A program made the translations under genes and the position numbers. The notes under the pieces are model-generated. The model did no database searches, was not told the origin of the DNA, and worked only from the letters and a program-made list of their open reading frames with translations. Positions 1-8,901 of a stretch of DNA of 57,920 nt are shown here, piece after piece; within the stretch, counting starts at the first letter, position 1, and the number at the start of each line of letters is the position of its first letter. This DNA comes from Streptomyces mayonensis (GTDB lineage Bacteria; Actinomycetota; Actinomycetes; Streptomycetales; Streptomycetaceae). Location of the stretch: the NCBI RefSeq assembly GCF_018982965.1, contig NZ_JACBYP010000046.1:1-57920 (forward strand). The letters run 5' to 3'.

Positions 1-115
1 CGTTGACTTTTGGCACGCTGTTGAGTTCTCAAGGAACGGACGCTTCCTTCGTACTCACCCTCTCGGGCTTTCCTCCGGGCGCTTCCCTTCGGTGTTTCCA
101 ACGCTATCAGGCTTT
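1..115 (-). promoter_or_regulatory. rRNA operon promoter/leader, reading left
   Basis: Read on the minus strand, this is the conserved leader that precedes 16S rRNA in Streptomyces rRNA operons. It contains a TTGAGAACTCAACAGCGTGCC segment (minus, about 9-31) and upstream GGAAGCGCCCGGAGGAAAGC (about 66-85). A TAGCGT -10-like element lies at 101-106 on the minus strand; no good -35 is visible 17-18 bp upstream. The 16S gene itself would lie off the left edge. The identification rests on remembered Streptomyces rRNA leader sequence, not on a search. Confidence 0.75.
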
Positions 116-285
116 TCCGTTGCTTCTGACCACCCTTCCGAATGCATACAGAAGGGGATCCAGCGATAGGATCTGATGAGTTGGGTGCTGCCGTGGTGAG
201 GATGTCTTGCTGCACATCCCTCAACCTCAGGCAGGACTAGCGACTGTACACGGGGCCGCCGAACGGGTGCAAATCCATGGAGCAG

Positions 286-301
286 GGTGGTCTAGACCTC
301 A
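286..301. promoter_or_regulatory. DasR dre site upstream of crr
   Basis: GGTGGTCTAGACCTCA matches the DasR responsive element consensus (A/C-CTGGTCTAGACCA-type 16-mer) around the central TGGTCTAGACC. It lies 113 bp before the crr start. In S. coelicolor DasR, a GntR-family regulator released by glucosamine-6-phosphate, is known to control crr-ptsI through such a site. The match is seen; DasR binding is inferred from the known regulon. Confidence 0.85.
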
Positions 302-413
302 TTCGCAACGCTCATGCGGAACCGGTACTTCCTATGTCATACGCTGCTGCCCAGTGTGCCGTCCGGGACAGGCAGCGACGGCCCGTACAGATCCCCGCCC
401 TGGGAGGCTTCCC

Positions 414-863
414 ATGACCACCGTCTCGTCCCCGCTCGCAGGACGCGCCATCGGCCTGGCCGCAGTGCCCGATCCCGTCTTTTCCGGAGCCATGGTCGGC
501 CCGGGCACCGCCATCGACCCCGTACGGCAGGCCTCCGAGGCCGTCGCCCCCGTCGACGGTGTCATCGTCTCCCTGCACCCGCACGCCTTCGTCGTCGTCG
601 ACGACAGCGGGCACGGCGTACTGACTCACCTCGGTATCGACACCGTGCAGCTCAACGGCGAGGGTTTTGAACTGCTCGTGAACAAGGGCGACACCGTCGC
701 GCGCGGACAGGCGGTGGTCCGCTGGGACCCGGCCGCCGTCGAGGCCGCGGGCAAGTCGCCGGTCTGCCCCGTGGTGGCTCTGGAGGCGACGGCCGAGGCC
801 CTCACCGACCTCCGTGAGGACGGCGACGTGAAGGCCGGCGAGAGCCTCTTCCTCTGGAAGTGA
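414..863 (+). CDS. crr: PTS glucose-type EIIA component
   Basis: This is the cytoplasmic IIA phosphocarrier of the phosphoenolpyruvate:sugar phosphotransferase system. It takes phosphate from HPr and passes it to membrane EIIB/C permeases; in Streptomyces it serves the N-acetylglucosamine permeases. The 149-aa protein has the two conserved histidines, H57 (SLHPHAF) and H72 (LTHLGIDTV), 15 residues apart as in E. coli IIAGlc, where the second is the phosphorylated one. The ATG at 414 is chosen because GGGAGG sits 6 bp upstream and the fold begins directly after; the frame is open back to 207, but that part overlaps the dre site and lacks family similarity. ptsI follows after 87 bp, and the pair is probably one DasR-controlled transcript. 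Confidence 0.95.
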   Translation: MTTVSSPLAGRAIGLAAVPDPVFSGAMVGPGTAIDPVRQASEAVAPVDGVIVSLHPHAFVVVDDSGHGVLTHLGIDTVQLNGEGFELLVNKGDTVARGQAVVRWDPAAVEAAGKSPVCPVVALEATAEALTDLREDGDVKAGESLFLWK

Positions 864-950
864 CGTCGGTGTCGCAGTACGGCGGCACCGACGGCTGGTA
901 GGACAACCACTGCGGCGGCGGGGCCCGTCGCACTATGCGGGACGGGTGAG

Positions 951-2621
951 ATGGAGACAACGCTGCGAGGCGTCGGTGTGAGCCACGGAGTGGCGATCGG
1001 CGAGGTCAGGCACATGGGGACGGCGGTCCTGGAGCCGCCGGCCAAGCAGATCCCGGCCGAGGACGCCGAGCGTGAGCAGGGGCGCGCCCGTCAGGCCGTC
1101 GAAGCCGTGGCCGCCGATCTGATCGCGCGCGGCAATCTGGCCGGAGGCGAGGCCCAGGCCGTGCTCGAGGCACAGGCCATGATGGCCCAGGATCCCGAGC
1201 TGCTGGCGGACGTGGAGCGGCGGATCACCGTCGGAAGCACGGCCGAGCGCGCGGTGTACGACGCCTTCGCCGCGTACCGGGCCCTGCTGGCCGGTGCCGG
1301 TGAGTACCTGGCCGGCCGGGTGGCGGACCTGGACGACGTGCGGAATCGTATCGTCGCCCGACTGCTGGGCGTGCCGATGCCCGGGGTGCCGGACAGCGAC
1401 GAGCCCTACGTCCTCATCGCCCGGGACCTGGCACCTGCCGACACCGCGCTTCTCGACCCGACGCTCGTGCTCGGTTTCGTCACCGAGGAGGGCGGGCCCA
1501 CCAGCCACAGCGCGATCCTGGCTCGGGCACTCGGCGTGCCTGCCGTGGTGGCCCTTCCCGGCGCCGGGGAGATTCCCGAGGGAACGGTGGTCGCCGTGGA
1601 CGGCAGCACCGGTGAGGTCTTCGTGAACCCCGGCGAGGAGGAGAGGGCACGGCTCACCGCGGAGGCGGCCCAGCGGAAGGCCGCTCTGGCCGCTGCGACC
1701 GGCCCCGGTGCCACGTCGGACGGGCACAAGGTGCCGCTGCTCGCGAACGTCGGAGGTCCGGCCGATGTGCCCGCGGCCGTGGAGGCGGGCGCGGAGGGTG
1801 TCGGTCTGTTCCGTACCGAGTTCCTCTTCCTGGACGACAGCAAGAACGCGCCCTCGGAGGAGAAGCAGGTCAGTGCCTACCGGCAGGTGCTCGAGGCCTT
1901 CCCGGAGGGCCGGGTCGTCGTGCGTGTGCTGGACGCCGGGGCGGACAAGCCGCTGGACTTCCTGACCCCGGGCGACGAGCCCAACCCGGCGCTGGGCGTG
2001 CGGGGCCTGCGGACGCTGCTCGACCACCCCGATGTCCTGCGCACCCAGCTGACCGCGCTGGCCAAGGCGTCGGAGGGGCTGCCCGTCTACCTCGAGGTCA
2101 TGGCACCGATGGTGGCCGACCGGGCGGACGCCAAGGCGTTCGCCGACGCCTGCCGCGAGGCCGGTCTGCGGGCCAAGTTCGGCGCGATGGTGGAGATTCC
2201 GTCGGCCGCGCTGCGTGCGCGCTCGGTGCTGCAGGAGGTCGAGTTCCTCTCGCTGGGCACGAACGACCTCGCGCAGTACACCTTCGCCGCGGACCGTCAG
2301 GTGGGCGCGGTGTCCCGGCTGCAGGACCCGTGGCAGCCGGCGCTGCTCGACCTGGTCGCGCTGTCGGCCGAGGCGGCGAAGGCCGAGGGCAAGAGCTGCG
2401 GTGTCTGCGGTGAGGCCGCGTCGGACCCGCTGCTGGCGTGTGTGCTGACCGGTCTCGGTGTCACCTCCCTGTCGATGGGTGCGGCGTCGCTGCCGTATGT
2501 GCGGGCGACCCTGGCGAAGTTCACGCTGGCGCAGTGCGAGCGGGCCGCTGCCGCAGCCCGGGCCGCCGACAGTGCCGACGAGGCGCGCAGCGCCGCTCAG
2601 GCGGTGCTGTCCGGCGAGTAG
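951..2621 (+). CDS. ptsI: PTS enzyme I (PEP-protein phosphotransferase)
   Basis: Enzyme I autophosphorylates from phosphoenolpyruvate and donates to HPr, starting the PTS relay in the cytoplasm. At 556 aa it has normal family length. The swivelling phospho-histidine motif GGPTSHSAILAR gives the active-site H186. The PEP-binding barrel follows, with GLFRTEFLF (about 285), LGTNDLAQYT (about 439) and the conserved cysteine region CGVCGEAASDP near residue 485. The ATG at 951 has GGGTGAG just upstream. ptsH (HPr) is not next to it, as is usual in Streptomyces. Regulation is likely shared with crr through the dre site at 286. Confidence 0.96.
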   Translation: METTLRGVGVSHGVAIGEVRHMGTAVLEPPAKQIPAEDAEREQGRARQAVEAVAADLIARGNLAGGEAQAVLEAQAMMAQDPELLADVERRITVGSTAERAVYDAFAAYRALLAGAGEYLAGRVADLDDVRNRIVARLLGVPMPGVPDSDEPYVLIARDLAPADTALLDPTLVLGFVTEEGGPTSHSAILARALGVPAVVALPGAGEIPEGTVVAVDGSTGEVFVNPGEEERARLTAEAAQRKAALAAATGPGATSDGHKVPLLANVGGPADVPAAVEAGAEGVGLFRTEFLFLDDSKNAPSEEKQVSAYRQVLEAFPEGRVVVRVLDAGADKPLDFLTPGDEPNPALGVRGLRTLLDHPDVLRTQLTALAKASEGLPVYLEVMAPMVADRADAKAFADACREAGLRAKFGAMVEIPSAALRARSVLQEVEFLSLGTNDLAQYTFAADRQVGAVSRLQDPWQPALLDLVALSAEAAKAEGKSCGVCGEAASDPLLACVLTGLGVTSLSMGAASLPYVRATLAKFTLAQCERAAAAARAADSADEARSAAQAVLSGE

Positions 2622-2656
2622 GCCCGGGTGCGGCCGAGGGCCGTCGGTGTCGGGTG

Positions 2657-2688
2657 CGGGGCGTGCCGCCTTCGGGTGGGGCGCCCCG
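2657..2688. terminator. Possible terminator after ptsI
   Basis: CGGGGCG (2657-2663) pairs with CGCCCCG (2682-2688) across an 18-nt loop, between the convergent ptsI and the minus-strand gene ending at 2703. There is no U-tract. Weak evidence. Confidence 0.35.
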
Positions 2689-2702
2689 CGGCCGTTCGCC
2701 GT

Positions 2703-3638
2703 TCAGTGGTGGTGTCCCGGCGGCAGGTGCTGGTCTCCGAGGTCGGGTGGGGCGCAGTAGTCGACGTTGGACTCCGGGGGGATGAGGTCGTCGTTCTCGA
2801 CGTCCGTGCAGTAGGCGTCGAAGACCTCGCCGGCGGTGAGGGGTTCGAGGCCGTATCCCCGCAGTCGCCAGCCGTGGATGCGGTCGGGTCCGCTCGGCGG
2901 GCTGACGCGCATGACGAGTCCCCCGGGGCTGTGGGTGGCGAGGCCGAGGGCGAGGACGCTGGTGAATTCCAGGGCTTCGGCCTCGTCGATGTCCGGGGTG
3001 CCGTCGGTGTTGTCGTCGGCGTGGAGGACGGAGAGCAGGTTCTCCGGGGAGCGGGAGATGCTGCAGACCAGGTGCCGGTTGCCGGGCGGGGCCGTGTCGA
3101 GGACGCGGGCCAGGAGGCGTGAGGCGCGGGTGAACGCGGCCCGGCCCAGGTCTTCGCCGCAGGTGCTGCAGCTGCCGAGGCGGGCGAGCAGGGTGGCCGC
3201 GTACTGCCAGGTGGCCTGCCGGACCGCTTCGTCGACGAGGGCCGGGACGAGGTCGGTGAGCGGCTGGCCCTCGTAGGGCACGGTGGGGCCCTGGGCGGCG
3301 AGTTCGGCGGTGAAGCGGGTGCGGCTGGCGGGGGCGTCGGGGTCGAGGCCCGTCCTGGTGCAGTAGTCGGCGTACTCCTCGGGGTCGAACAGGGCGATGG
3401 TGGTGTGGCTGCCCTGTGTCGCGCGTTCCCTCAGGAGGGCTTCCATCTGGCGCAGGTAGACGGTGTGGTCGTGGAAGGTGAAGCTGCGGTAGCGCCGCAT
3501 GGCGCGGAAGTCGTGTTCGTCGGTGAGCAGGCCGATGGTGCCCGCGATCTCGCGGTGCAGGACGCGTCGCATGCTCCGGTCGGTCCGGCCCGTCCGGCCG
3601 GACCGGTTGGTCCGGCCGTTCTGGTTGGTGTGCGCCAT
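2703..3638 (-). CDS. Conserved hypothetical protein
   Basis: I do not recognise a named family. The predicted 311-aa protein is soluble, with no signal peptide or membrane segment. The first 25 residues are low-complexity Asn/Arg/Gly/Thr (NRSGRTGRTDRS). A mixed alpha/beta body follows with a single CxxC (SCSTCGEDLG, about residue 160) and an acidic, Pro/His-rich tail ending HHH. The ATG at 3638 is chosen for the AGGGGG element upstream; an in-frame ATG 33 bp earlier lacks a good site. It is convergent with ptsI and shares a strand with the acetoacetyl-CoA synthetase gene 122 bp upstream, so it may be read from that gene's promoter or its own. No function is proposed. Confidence 0.8.
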   Translation of the reverse strand: MAHTNQNGRTNRSGRTGRTDRSMRRVLHREIAGTIGLLTDEHDFRAMRRYRSFTFHDHTVYLRQMEALLRERATQGSHTTIALFDPEEYADYCTRTGLDPDAPASRTRFTAELAAQGPTVPYEGQPLTDLVPALVDEAVRQATWQYAATLLARLGSCSTCGEDLGRAAFTRASRLLARVLDTAPPGNRHLVCSISRSPENLLSVLHADDNTDGTPDIDEAEALEFTSVLALGLATHSPGGLVMRVSPPSGPDRIHGWRLRGYGLEPLTAGEVFDAYCTDVENDDLIPPESNVDYCAPPDLGDQHLPPGHHH

Positions 3639-3759
3639 GTTTCCCCCTGTGCACGGTCGATCAATGCTCACTCACAGTAACCGGGGGCACTGACAACGGC
3701 GTGCGGCTGAGCGGGGTTCCCGGCCGCCGTGCGGGGCGGCCGGTGGGTCGAAGTCCTGG

Positions 3760-5736
3760 TCAGGCGCGTTTGCGGGCGAGTTCCTCGTAGAAGTGGAGCA
3801 GGCCGAGGTTGTCGATGGAGCCGGGGTTGACGGCCTTGTCGAGCGGGGTGCCCTGGAGGAGGCGCTTGACCGGGACCTCGATGCGTTTGCCGGTCAGGGT
3901 GTGCGGGATGCCGGGTACCTCGATGACCTCGTCGGGGACGTGACGCGGGGAGAGCTCGGCGCGGATGGTCCGCCTGATGCGGTCGAGGAGGCTCTCGTCG
4001 AGGACGGCTCCCGGGGCCAGGTGCACGAACAGGGGCATCCAGTAGCCGCCGTCGGGCTGTTCGACACCGATGACCAGGGATTCCCTGATCTCGGGGAGGC
4101 GTTCGACGGCCTCGTAGATGTCGGCCGAGCCCATGCGGACGCCCTGCCGGTTGAGGGTGGAGTCGGAGCGGCCGTGGATGACGACGGAGCCGCGTGAGGT
4201 GAGGGTGATCCAGTCGCCGTGCCGCCAGACGCCGGGGTAGGTGTCGAAGTAGCTGTCGTGGTAGCGGCTGCCGTCGGGGTCGTTCCAGAAGCGGATCGGC
4301 ATCGAAGGCATGGGCTTGGTGACGACCAGCTCGCCGACCTCGTCGGTGAGGGGGTTCCCGTCGGGGTCCCAGGCCTGGAGGTCGGTGCCGAGGCCCGGCG
4401 CCTGGAGTTCGCCGATGTGCACGGGCAGGGTGGGGACGGCACCTGCGAAGCAGGAGCAGACGTCGGTGCCGCCGCTGACGGAGGCGATCCACAGGTCGGC
4501 GCCGGCCGCGGCGAACTCGTCGTGGAGCCAGCGGAAGCCGTCGGGCGGGAGTGGGGAGCCCGTGGTGGCGACGCACTGGATCCGGGAGAGGTCGTGGTCG
4601 CGGGCGGGGTGGACGCCGGCTTTGCGGCAGGCCATGACGTAGGCGGCGGAGGTGCCGAAGAGGGTGGCGCCGGTGCGTTCGGCGACGCGCCACTGGGCGT
4701 CCGTGGCCGGGAAGCCGGGGCTGCCGTCGTAGAGGACGATCGTAGTGCCGGTGAGCAGGCCGGAGACGAGGAAGTTCCACATCATCCAGCCGGTCGAGGT
4801 GTACCAGAAGAAGCGGTCCCCGGGGCCGAGGTCGCAGTGCAGGCCGAGCTGCTTGAGGTGTTCGACGAGGATGCCGCCCTGGGACTGGACGATGGCCTTG
4901 GGCAGGCCGGTGGTGCCGGAGGAGTAGAGCACCCACAGGGGGTGGTCGAAGGGCACCTGCTCGAAGACCGGCTCGGTGTCGGCGGCCGTCAGCGTGTCCC
5001 AGTGCAGGGCGCCGTCGGGTGTGTCGGTGCCGAGGAGCGGGATGTGGACGACCGCGCGGAGGGTGGGCAGTTCACGGCGGAGTTCGGCGACGGTGTCGCG
5101 GCGGTCGTGCTCCTTGCCGCCGTAGCGGTAGCCGTCGACGGTGAACAGGATGACGGGTTCGACCTGCTGGAAGCGGTCGAGGACGCTGCGGGCGCCGAAG
5201 TCGGGGGCGCAGGAGGTCCACACGCCGCCGACGGCGGCGGTGGCGAGGAGGGCGACGACGGCCTGGGGGACGTTGGGGAGGTAGCCGCTGATGCGGTCGC
5301 CGGGGCGTACGCCGAGGGCGCGCAGTTCGGCGGCGAGCGAGCCGACCTGGCGGCGCAGGTCGGCCCAGGTGACGGGGCGGGGTTCGTGGGTCTCGTCGAC
5401 GTGCAGCAGGGCCGGTTCGCCGGGGCGGGTGGCCGCCGCGCGCAGGGCGTGTTCGGCGTAGTTGAGGGTGGCTCCCGGGAACCACTGGGCGCCGGGCATG
5501 GCGGTGTCGCCCAGCACGCGCGCGTAGGGGGTGGAGAAGCGGACGTCGAACCACTCCGTGACGGCCTGCCAGAAGGTTTCGGGGGCGTCGACGGACCAGC
5601 GGTGCAGGGTTGCGTAGCCTCCTTCGGCGGGCGCTCCGTGGTGCTGCGCGGCCCAGGTCTGGAACGCGGTGATCCGGGCCCGGGCGATGCGCTGTGCGTC
5701 GGGCTGCCAGAGCGGCTGAGGGTTCACGGTCGACAT
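3760..5736 (-). CDS. aacS: Acetoacetyl-CoA synthetase
   Basis: ANL-superfamily acid-CoA ligase that converts acetoacetate, ATP and CoA to acetoacetyl-CoA in the cytoplasm. The 658-aa length and the N-terminal cap (HRWSVDAPETFWQAVTEWF, about 45-63) fit acetoacetate-CoA ligase rather than acetyl-CoA synthetase. The P-loop YSSGTTGLPK lies at 271-280, followed by a WYTSTGWMMWN-type segment. The A10-like motif PHTLTGKRIEVPVKR near the C terminus carries the catalytic lysine; in S. lividans AacS a C-terminal lysine is known to be acetylated by a Gcn5-type enzyme. The ATG at 5736 is the first codon giving the family N terminus; an upstream extension to 5850 is rejected. It is divergent from the GH31 gene. 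Confidence 0.93.
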   Translation of the reverse strand: MSTVNPQPLWQPDAQRIARARITAFQTWAAQHHGAPAEGGYATLHRWSVDAPETFWQAVTEWFDVRFSTPYARVLGDTAMPGAQWFPGATLNYAEHALRAAATRPGEPALLHVDETHEPRPVTWADLRRQVGSLAAELRALGVRPGDRISGYLPNVPQAVVALLATAAVGGVWTSCAPDFGARSVLDRFQQVEPVILFTVDGYRYGGKEHDRRDTVAELRRELPTLRAVVHIPLLGTDTPDGALHWDTLTAADTEPVFEQVPFDHPLWVLYSSGTTGLPKAIVQSQGGILVEHLKQLGLHCDLGPGDRFFWYTSTGWMMWNFLVSGLLTGTTIVLYDGSPGFPATDAQWRVAERTGATLFGTSAAYVMACRKAGVHPARDHDLSRIQCVATTGSPLPPDGFRWLHDEFAAAGADLWIASVSGGTDVCSCFAGAVPTLPVHIGELQAPGLGTDLQAWDPDGNPLTDEVGELVVTKPMPSMPIRFWNDPDGSRYHDSYFDTYPGVWRHGDWITLTSRGSVVIHGRSDSTLNRQGVRMGSADIYEAVERLPEIRESLVIGVEQPDGGYWMPLFVHLAPGAVLDESLLDRIRRTIRAELSPRHVPDEVIEVPGIPHTLTGKRIEVPVKRLLQGTPLDKAVNPGSIDNLGLLHFYEELARKRA

Positions 5737-5948
5737 GGGGCGGCTCCCGGGCTGTGCGCGTCGTGTGCGTCCCGTGCCCACGGGCTGGGGTGTGCGCGGA
5801 ACGCGGCTGACAGGGACGATGCCATGTGATCGACTTCCGCACCAGGGCACGGATCACAGGGCGGTGTCAGGAAGGGGTGCTCCGGTCACGGGTGAACGGC
5901 AGTTGAACGACCCCCCGGCGCGAGGTGGTCGATGGCAGGGTGATCACT

Positions 5949-8327
5949 ATGGACGGTCGTGACCTGGTGCGTTCGATGAAGTCGGTCGGTTCTGCGGGGG
6001 CGGCGCAGGGGTTGCGTTCGGTGCGGGCGGCGTGGCGCCACCGGCGTGCCGACGCCGCGGTGCTGCCGCGGCGGGGAGCGGAGCGGGCCCGGGTGCCGGG
6101 GCCGATGCGTGAGGTGGAGACCGGGCCGGGGGGCGGTGTCGTACGGTTCGGCCGTTCCGAGTTGCGCATCCTCGTGGCGGTGAACGGGGCTGTCTTCTGG
6201 GGCTGGGACGGCGCCGGTCCTGAGCCGTCCTACGCGCTGGCGGGCCGCTGTCCGGAGCCGGACCCGCGGGCGGTGCTGGAGCCCGACAAGGAGGGCGGCT
6301 GGCGGGTGGTGGCGGAGCGGGCGACGGTGGCCGTGTCCCGGCACGGTGCGATCGAGGTCCGTACGCCCGGGGGTGTGGTGCTGCGCCGTGAGCTGCCACC
6401 GCGCTGGTGGGAGCCGGTCGGTGGCGGGCCGGCGCGCTGGACGCAGCGTTCCGAGGTGGCGGCCGACGCCCGGTTCTTCGGGCTCGGTGGCCGGGCGGCG
6501 GGGCCGCGGTTGCGGACGGGTACGTACCGTTTGTGGAACACCGGTCCGGGCGGGCCCTTCGCGGCGGGCGCGGACCGGTCGTCGGTGACCATGCCGGTGC
6601 AGGTGGTGGTGGCCGACGCGGGGACGCATCTGGTCTTCCACGACACTTCGTGGGACGGCACGGTGGCGCTGCGGGAGGGCGAGGAGGGCGCCGGGTCCGG
6701 GCACGACCGGCCGGGGCGGAGCGTCCTGCGGATGGACGGCGGTGCGCTGCGGTGCTGGGTGATGGTGGGCACGCCCGCGCGCGTGCTGCTCGCCTGGGCG
6801 TCGCTGACCGGCGCGCCGGCGCTGCCGCCGTCGTGGGCGCTCGGTCATCACCACGGGTGGTGGGGCTCCGGCGACGAGCAGGAGGTGCGGCGGGTCGTCG
6901 CCGGCTTCCAGGAGCGCGATCTGCCGCTCGACGCGGTCCATCTGGGCGTCGGTCACGCGGACGCGCGGCAGGTGTTCACCGTCGACGAGATGCGGTTCCC
7001 CAAGCTGCCCGTGCTCGCCGAGGAGCTGCGGCGGGACGGGATCCGGCTGGTGTCGGTCGTCGAGCCGGCGGTCGCGGCCGTGCCGGGCAACGCCGTGTAC
7101 GACAGCGGCGGGCGCGAGGACGCGTTCGTGCGGGGCGCCTCGGGACGCGTGGTCCGGGGTGTGGGGCGGCCGGGGGACGTGGTGTTCCCGGACTTCACGC
7201 GCGCGGAGGTGCGCGAGTGGTGGGGCGGGCTGCACGAGGAACGGCTGGGGCAGGGCTTCTCCGGGGTCTGGCAGGACCTGGACGCGCCCACGTCGTTCGC
7301 GGCCTTCGGGGAGGCGACGCTCCCGCGGTCGGCCCGGCACGGGCCGGCGGGCGATGGCGTGGACCACCGGGAGGTGCACAACGTGTACGCGTTGTGCATG
7401 GCGCGGGCGGGGTACGAGGGGCTGCGGGCCCTGGCGCCCGACGAGCGGCCCTTCGTGCTGTCGCGCTCGGGCTGGGCCGGCATGCAGCGTTACGGCGGTG
7501 TGTGGTCCGGCGACGTGGGCGCGGGCTGGCCCGGGCTGCGGGCGTCGCTGGGGCTGGCGGTGGGGCTCGGGCTGTGCGGAGTGCCGTACTCGGGGGCGGA
7601 GGTGGGCGGGCGCGACGGCAGTGCGTCGCCCGAGCTGTACCTGAGGTGGCTGCAGTTGGCGGCCCGCCTGCCGCTGCTGCGGACGCGTGGGGGGCTGGAG
7701 GCGGGGCTGCGGGAGCCGTGGGAGTTCGGGCCCGAGGTTTTGGAGCACGCGCGCGCGGCGCTCGTGGAACGGCGGCGGCTGCTGCCGTACTTCGTGACGC
7801 TGGCGCACCTGTCGCGGCGTACGGGTGCGCCCTACGTGCGGCCGCTGTGGTGGTCGGCGCCGGAGGAGCGGGCGCTGCGCGACTGCGAGGACGCGTTCCT
7901 CCTGGGGGACTGCCTGCTGGTGGCTCCGGTGCTGGAGCCGGGGGTGGCGCGGCGGGTGGTGCGGTTGCCGCGCGGGCGCTGGTACGACGTGGTGACGGAG
8001 CGCGTGTACGAGGGTCCCGCGCAGGTGGTGGTCGACGCTCCCCTGGAGCGGATCCCGGTCCTCGCGCGCGCGGGAGCCGTGCTGCCGGTGCGCGGACAGG
8101 ACGGCGCGGTGGAGCTGGAGGTGTGGGCGCCCGCCCGGGGGCGGACCGGCGAGGGGCTGGTCGTGCCGGACCCGGGCGACGGCTGGGCGGAACCGGAGAT
8201 CGAGCGGTACGTGTCGCGCTGGGAGGGACGGCGGGTGGTCGTGGAGCGCGAGGGCGAGGACGGCACGAGTGCGCCGTCCTGCCCGGTGCGCGTGCGTGGG
8301 CTTGTGGGGCGGCCGGCTCAGATGTAG
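5949..8327 (+). CDS. Divergent glycoside hydrolase family 31 protein
   Basis: The 792-aa protein has the GH31 order: an N-terminal beta-sandwich (about 50-270, including ADARFFGLGGRA), the (beta/alpha)8 barrel (about 290-640) and C-terminal beta domains. Known GH31 enzymes cleave alpha-glucosides or xylosides by retention. The acid/base region RSGWAGMQRYGGVWSGDVG is well kept (D522), and the nucleophile position is W-Q-D-L-D-A-P (D443). However, the usual DMNEP is changed to DLDAP, and the barrel segment where typical members have an Asp-rich DxDY has HLGVGHADARQVFT. Catalysis or specificity may therefore differ. There is no signal peptide, so it is probably cytoplasmic. The start is uncertain between ATG 5949, GTG 5940 and GTG 5925. 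It overlaps the convergent Nudix gene by 10 bp. Confidence 0.85.
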   Translation: MDGRDLVRSMKSVGSAGAAQGLRSVRAAWRHRRADAAVLPRRGAERARVPGPMREVETGPGGGVVRFGRSELRILVAVNGAVFWGWDGAGPEPSYALAGRCPEPDPRAVLEPDKEGGWRVVAERATVAVSRHGAIEVRTPGGVVLRRELPPRWWEPVGGGPARWTQRSEVAADARFFGLGGRAAGPRLRTGTYRLWNTGPGGPFAAGADRSSVTMPVQVVVADAGTHLVFHDTSWDGTVALREGEEGAGSGHDRPGRSVLRMDGGALRCWVMVGTPARVLLAWASLTGAPALPPSWALGHHHGWWGSGDEQEVRRVVAGFQERDLPLDAVHLGVGHADARQVFTVDEMRFPKLPVLAEELRRDGIRLVSVVEPAVAAVPGNAVYDSGGREDAFVRGASGRVVRGVGRPGDVVFPDFTRAEVREWWGGLHEERLGQGFSGVWQDLDAPTSFAAFGEATLPRSARHGPAGDGVDHREVHNVYALCMARAGYEGLRALAPDERPFVLSRSGWAGMQRYGGVWSGDVGAGWPGLRASLGLAVGLGLCGVPYSGAEVGGRDGSASPELYLRWLQLAARLPLLRTRGGLEAGLREPWEFGPEVLEHARAALVERRRLLPYFVTLAHLSRRTGAPYVRPLWWSAPEERALRDCEDAFLLGDCLLVAPVLEPGVARRVVRLPRGRWYDVVTERVYEGPAQVVVDAPLERIPVLARAGAVLPVRGQDGAVELEVWAPARGRTGEGLVVPDPGDGWAEPEIERYVSRWEGRRVVVEREGEDGTSAPSCPVRVRGLVGRPAQM

Positions 8328-8854
8328 CGGCCCTCGAAGAACGCCCGTACGGCTGCGGTGTGGAGCGGGAAGGCGAGTTCGTCGGCCCTGCGCAGGAGGT
8401 GCCACCCCTCGGTCTCGTCCGTGGCGGCGGAGGGCGGCAGGCCATGGGCCGACCGCTCGGGCAGCAGGCCGAAGAGCAGCAGGTGGCCGTCGGACGAGCT
8501 CATGGCGTCGGCGAGCCGTATGTCGCGGCTCGCCGCGTCGATGCCCGTCTCCTCCTTGAGTTCGCGGGCGACGGCCTGCCGCCAGTCCTCGCGGTCGTCG
8601 ACGTAGCCGCCGGGCAGGGCGACTCCCCCGCGCGCGGGAGGCACGGTGCGGGTGATGACGACCAGGGCGGTGCCCTGTTCGTCGTACACGGGCTGGAGGG
8701 CCACCGCGACCGGGAGCGGGTTGCGGTAGGCCACGGTGCCGCACGCGGGGCAGGTGCGGGGCCAGCCGGAGACGCCCTCTCCGTAGGGCGTGCCGCAGCT
8801 CGAACAGTGGGAATTCGGCGCGGAGTTGGGAACGGAGGCTTCGGTTTCGGACAC
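8318..8854 (-). CDS. Nudix hydrolase with N-terminal zinc ribbon
   Basis: Nudix-family pyrophosphohydrolase that acts on a nucleoside diphosphate linked to X. The 178-aa protein starts with a CxxC...CxxC ribbon (CSSCG and CPACG, about residues 16-39) like that in NADH pyrophosphatases. A complete Nudix box follows (GGYVDDREDWRQAVARELKEETGI region, about 78-101, with the REL-EET core that binds metal). The substrate cannot be told from sequence. The GTG at 8854 begins a family-like N terminus (SETEASVP), but its ribosome site is poor. It is convergent with the GH31 gene, with the ends overlapping. Confidence 0.88.
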   Translation of the reverse strand: MSETEASVPNSAPNSHCSSCGTPYGEGVSGWPRTCPACGTVAYRNPLPVAVALQPVYDEQGTALVVITRTVPPARGGVALPGGYVDDREDWRQAVARELKEETGIDAASRDIRLADAMSSSDGHLLLFGLLPERSAHGLPPSAATDETEGWHLLRRADELAFPLHTAAVRAFFEGRYI

Positions 8855-8901
8855 GCGGCGGACTGTATCCGATCGCGGAGCGGGCGGCTCCGCCAGGCCG
8901 G

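Noticed and set aside
5825..5858. CRP-like TGTGATC...GATCACA inverted repeat between aacS and the GH31 gene
   Set aside because: The arms are exact but 20 bp apart, far from the 4-6 bp spacing of a CRP site; kept only as a note.
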